A DNA stretch of 14,861 nucleotides from an archaeon (GTDB taxonomy: Archaea > Methanobacteriota > Methanobacteria > Methanobacteriales > Methanobacteriaceae). The translations under genes were made by a program, and so were the position numbers. The notes under the pieces are model-generated. The model was not told where the DNA came from, did not search any database, and saw nothing but the letters and a program-made list of their open reading frames with translations. The stretch is from the NCBI GenBank assembly GCA_024409145.1, contig JAKSUF010000009.1, positions 1-14,861 of the forward strand, in the 5' to 3' direction. Shown here piece after piece: positions 13,221 through 14,861 of this stretch (its first letter is position 1; each line of letters starts with the position of its first letter).

Positions 13221-13295
13221 ATTGAGAGTGTCTAATTCCCCAATATTAAGAGTGTCTAATTCTTAATATTATCTTCATAGTGTCTATTTATGAAG
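13221..13295 (-). repeat. Three consecutive hairpins sharing a TTAGACAC-type loop
   Basis: Read on the minus strand: CTTCATA, loop AATAGACAC, TATGAAG (13273-13295); AATATTAAGA, loop ATTAGACAC, TCTTAATATT (13242-13270); and ATTGGGG, loop AATTAGACAC, TCTCAAT (13221-13244). The nine-base loop is nearly constant while all three stems differ completely yet remain paired. The third stem pairs fully only with G-U wobbles on the minus strand, the strand on which the ribosomal genes are transcribed. The second and third hairpins overlap by three bases. This looks like RNA structure, possibly a repeated protein-binding element. Confidence 0.6.
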
Positions 13296-13306
13296 TGACT
13301 CTTGAT

Positions 13307-13333
13307 AGCTAAAGCTAAAACAGCTAAAGCTAA
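13307..13333. repeat. 12-base direct repeat AGCTAAAGCTAA
   Basis: AGCTAAAGCTAA occurs twice on the plus strand (13307-13318 and 13322-13333), spaced by three bases. AGCT is self-complementary, so each unit can also fold on itself. No coding role is visible. Confidence 0.6.
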
Positions 13334-13344
13334 TTAATCTCTAT

Positions 13345-13370
13345 ATGCATTTATAAAATGTATTTATAAA
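13345..13370 (-). promoter_or_regulatory. Tandem 13-base repeats containing TATA-like boxes
   Basis: Two adjacent 13-base units differ at one base (minus strand TTTATAAATACAT then TTTATAAATGCAT). Each contains TTTATAAAT, close to the archaeal TATA consensus. They could be duplicated promoter elements with initiation near 13320-13335, giving the L3 transcript a leader of about 460 bases that holds most of the hairpins, or a chance duplication. Confidence 0.3.
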
Positions 13371-13373
13371 AAT

Positions 13374-13431
13374 TTACGTAAATAACGCTACGTAATAAAC
13401 GTTCATGTAATTTAACGCTACATGCAAACGT
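13374..13431 (-). repeat. Two hairpins with the same GCGTTA loop and different stems
   Basis: On the minus strand the first hairpin is CATGTA, loop GCGTTAAAT, TACATG (13404-13424), extended by an outer ACGTT/AACGT stem (13399-13403 with 13427-13431) across a two-base bulge. The second is TTACGTA, loop GCGTTATT, TACGTAA (13374-13395). The stem part next to the loop (GTA/TAC) and the loop itself are shared, while the outer stem bases differ and still pair. No reading frame covers them. Confidence 0.6.
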
Positions 13432-13433
13432 AA

Positions 13434-13455
13434 AACTAATAATGAACTATTAGTT
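13434..13455 (-). terminator. Stop-codon hairpin of the SPOUT gene
   Basis: The minus strand reads AACTAATA, loop GTTCAT, TATTAGTT: a perfect 8-pair stem beginning inside the TAA stop codon (13456-13454) and followed by TTTTA. It is the first of a series of inverted repeats that continue toward L3. Confidence 0.45.
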
Positions 13456-14266
13456 AAAATAGATTGAAAATAGCTAAAGTTGAAAATACAGCTTCTTCGA
13501 TTCTTACCATTTCAGTTCCTTGATTAGGAATAGTATTAATTTTAATAGTTTCCCATAAACCACTTTCAAGATTTTCTTCAGTAGCTGAATAAAATCCTCC
13601 GAAAACAATAGCAAGATTATTTGAGCTATTTACCTTAGTTTTCAATTCATCAAAAACAGAATCAATTGTATCTGCAAATCTTGTAGTCTCAACAACAAGA
13701 TCGGGATTAGTTAATTTTAAACTATTTTTAAGACCTTTATTAGTAGATATGGTCTTATATCCCCAGTAAATGTCATCTGGTTCATCAGGTGTGACTATTA
13801 CTTCTTTAGCAAACTTAGTAATTTTAAAACTAAAAATTTTATTTACTGTAAGTTGCTCTTTACAAAAGACAAGTTCATCCATACCAATATCAACAAAAGT
13901 TCCTTTTTTATTCCTTTTAACAGTAAAACCTTGCCTATAATCACCCAATTTAGGTTGACCAGTAGGATGATGAGGAGTTCTTAACGGAGGCAATATTCCA
14001 ACATGTCTTAATTCAGATTTTATAGGAATAGCCTTTTTCCTAAGATATTGAGGAGTATTCATATAATTTAAAACTTCAGCAATGAAATCCCCATCCTCAT
14101 TTTGTTTTTCATCAGGAATAGAAAGGTCTTTATAAACTACAACTTGATCCACCTCGAAAGTAGCTAAAGCTCTACCTATTAAACCAACTTTAGAAGTCTT
14201 TAATTTTAGATCTTTAGTATCTGCGAGAAATGAATTTGGTATAAATATAGTTACTTGATTTTGCAT
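13454..14266 (-). CDS. SPOUT-family RNA methyltransferase (DUF171 / SPOUT1-like)
   Basis: Predicted S-adenosylmethionine-dependent RNA methyltransferase with a deep trefoil knot. The 270 residues begin QVTIFIPNSFL, show the family signature LRHVGILPPLRTPHHP near residues 86-101, then a beta-rich insertion (about 105-165) likely to be the OB-like RNA-binding domain. They end with LAIVFGGFYS and IPNQGTEMVRIEEAVF, the knot and cofactor-binding loops. The family includes Methanothermobacter MTH1, whose knotted structure is known and whose gene also sits directly before L3, and human SPOUT1. The RNA target is not shown by the sequence; an rRNA target is an inference from the neighbours. The start at 14266 is supported by AAAGGT upstream. 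A 590-base noncoding gap separates it from L3, so it may be a separate transcription unit. Confidence 0.88.
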   Translation of the reverse strand: MQNQVTIFIPNSFLADTKDLKLKTSKVGLIGRALATFEVDQVVVYKDLSIPDEKQNEDGDFIAEVLNYMNTPQYLRKKAIPIKSELRHVGILPPLRTPHHPTGQPKLGDYRQGFTVKRNKKGTFVDIGMDELVFCKEQLTVNKIFSFKITKFAKEVIVTPDEPDDIYWGYKTISTNKGLKNSLKLTNPDLVVETTRFADTIDSVFDELKTKVNSSNNLAIVFGGFYSATEENLESGLWETIKINTIPNQGTEMVRIEEAVFSTLAIFNLF

Positions 14267-14352
14267 AGTTTACCTTTTTAAATTATTAATCTATACATTA
14301 ACATCATGTACCTATCTGTTTAAAAAAATAGCATAATTTTAAAAATACATTA

Positions 14353-14366
14353 CTAAATATAAATCC
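14353..14366 (-). promoter_or_regulatory. Candidate promoter of the SPOUT methyltransferase gene
   Basis: The minus strand contains GGATTTATATTTAG, with a TTTATATT core at 14356-14363. A start site about 25 bases on (near 14332) would leave a leader of about 65 bases before the ATG at 14266, whose ribosome-binding site is AAAGGT. Position and box are plausible, but base composition makes false boxes common. Confidence 0.3.
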
Positions 14367-14449
14367 AATAAATATATTTCAAAAATATATTCCTTTATAC
14401 AAGATAAAAATATAAAAAATAATTAAATACATTTTAATTGGCAATACAT

Positions 14450-14471
14450 AAAAAAGTCCATAAAGTAGACT
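14450..14471 (-). terminator. Hairpin plus U-tract within the methylase-SPOUT gap
   Basis: The minus strand reads AGTCTA, loop CTTTA, TGGACT, then TTTTT. The stem is six pairs including one T-G wobble, so it folds better as minus-strand RNA. It resembles an intrinsic terminator and lies about 130-150 bases downstream of the TTTATATA box. Between the two is the least AT-rich part of this gap (about 14485-14515). The rest of 14267-14656 shows no reading frame. Confidence 0.4.
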
Positions 14472-14623
14472 ATTTTAATAAAATACCTTTGAAAAGCTAC
14501 AAATACCCCGTAAGACAATTAAGACATTTGTAAATTAACAATATTAAAAATAAAAAATTTAAAAATTTCTTATAAATAACATAACATAGACATATAGATT
14601 AGTAATATATTATTTTTTTATAG

Positions 14624-14631
14624 TATATAAA
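14624..14631 (-). promoter_or_regulatory. Consensus archaeal TATA box (TTTATATA)
   Basis: The minus strand carries a perfect TTTATATA, 25 bases past the methylase stop. Start of transcription would be expected near 14600, about 340 bases before the next gene, so it could serve either a long leader of the SPOUT gene or a small RNA ending at 14450-14471. In DNA this AT-rich such boxes also arise by chance. Confidence 0.3.
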
Positions 14632-14639
14632 TGTTTGTA

Positions 14640-14659
14640 TAAAAAAAGTCATTTTTTTA
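14640..14659 (-). terminator. A7/U7 hairpin starting at the methylase stop codon
   Basis: On the minus strand the TAA stop codon opens an 8-base arm (TAAAAAAA), followed by the loop TGAC and the complementary arm TTTTTTTA. The second arm is itself a seven-U tract, so hairpin and U-rich archaeal termination signals coincide. A second inverted repeat, AGTTGT/ACAACT, lies just before it inside the gene (14663-14684). Confidence 0.5.
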
Positions 14660-14861
14660 GAAAGTTGTTGCTCTTAAGACAACTACTTTTACATCACGTG
14701 ATTCTTCTGTGTGAAAATCATATAATTTTGGTATTGGAAACTTATATACTAATTTATGAGTTACATCTGCACCTAAATCTCTAAAGTAATCTATAACAAA
14801 TTCTTCAGTACTTGCCATATGGAAGGAATAGATTACATCAGCACTATTTACAGCAAATTCT
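14657..14861 (-). CDS. METTL5-like N6-adenine methylase (COG2263), 3' part only
   Basis: This is the C-terminal 67 residues of a gene whose start lies beyond the right edge. The reading frame ends in TAA and includes VIYSFHMAS, then DLGADVTHKL, then FPIPKLYDFH and a final VVVLRATTF. The order 'YS-H-A', 'VTH', 'IP..Y.FH' and a hydrophobic last strand matches my memory of the end of archaeal COG2263 methylases, relatives of METTL5, which are Rossmann-fold N6-adenine methyltransferases acting on rRNA. The SAM-binding and NPPF-type catalytic motifs would lie upstream and cannot be seen. An RNA methylase next to a SPOUT methyltransferase and ribosomal genes is a sensible neighbourhood. The assignment rests on motif recall only. 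Confidence 0.72.
   Translation of the reverse strand, partial: EFAVNSADVIYSFHMASTEEFVIDYFRDLGADVTHKLVYKFPIPKLYDFHTEESRDVKVVVLRATTF

Noticed and set aside
13221..13295. CRISPR-like or transposon-end repeats
   Set aside because: What repeats is a nine-base hairpin loop rather than a full repeat unit, spacing is irregular, and there is no transposase or target-site duplication.

Overview
The window is an archaeal ribosomal-protein supercluster, read entirely on the minus strand (right to left). Archaeal/eukaryal-type proteins (S4e, L19e, L32e, a SUI1-type aIF1 and the RNase P protein Rpp29) sit inside the S10/spc-type gene order. The gene order (SPOUT protein, L3, L4, L23, L2, S19, L22, S3, L29, aIF1, Rpp29, S17 ...) is the one known from Methanobacteriales such as Methanothermobacter. 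The very low GC, AGA-dominated arginine codons and GGAGG/GGTG ribosome-binding sites suggest an AT-rich member such as Methanosphaera or Methanobrevibacter. The genus is inferred, not proven.

Layout from right to left: (1) 14861-14657, 3' end of a METTL5-like (COG2263) RNA/DNA methylase. (2) 14656-14267, noncoding, with promoter-like boxes and a hairpin plus U-tract that may delimit a small RNA. (3) 14266-13454, SPOUT-knot RNA methyltransferase of the DUF171/SPOUT1 family. (4) 13453-12864, a 590-base noncoding leader packed with inverted repeats, several of which share a loop but have different, compensated stems. (5) 12863-3570, a dense run L3-L4-L23-L2-S19-L22-S3-L29-aIF1-Rpp29-S17-L14-L24-S4e-L5-S14-S8-L6-L32e. 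(6) 3569-2960, a second long noncoding gap with a 58/59-base duplicated element and a 20-base palindrome. (7) 2959-359, L19e-L18-S5-L30-L15. (8) 358-1, AT-rich DNA with hairpins and U-tracts that look like the end of the unit. secY, which normally follows L15 in related archaea, is not in the window.

Twenty-two ribosomal proteins are encoded, together with one initiation factor and one RNase P subunit, so the cluster couples ribosome building, tRNA maturation, initiation and probably rRNA modification. Small gaps, stop/start overlaps and ribosome-binding sites placed inside the preceding gene point to co-transcription and translational coupling.

The coding content is ordinary. The noteworthy material is noncoding: the hairpin array with conserved loops before L3; hairpins that overlap or touch the stop codon of every gene followed by a gap of about 50 bases or more (and of L4, with a shorter gap); the duplicated element before L19e, whose core recurs in the L3 leader; and three TTG-started ribosomal-protein genes, one of them (S14) short and easily missed.
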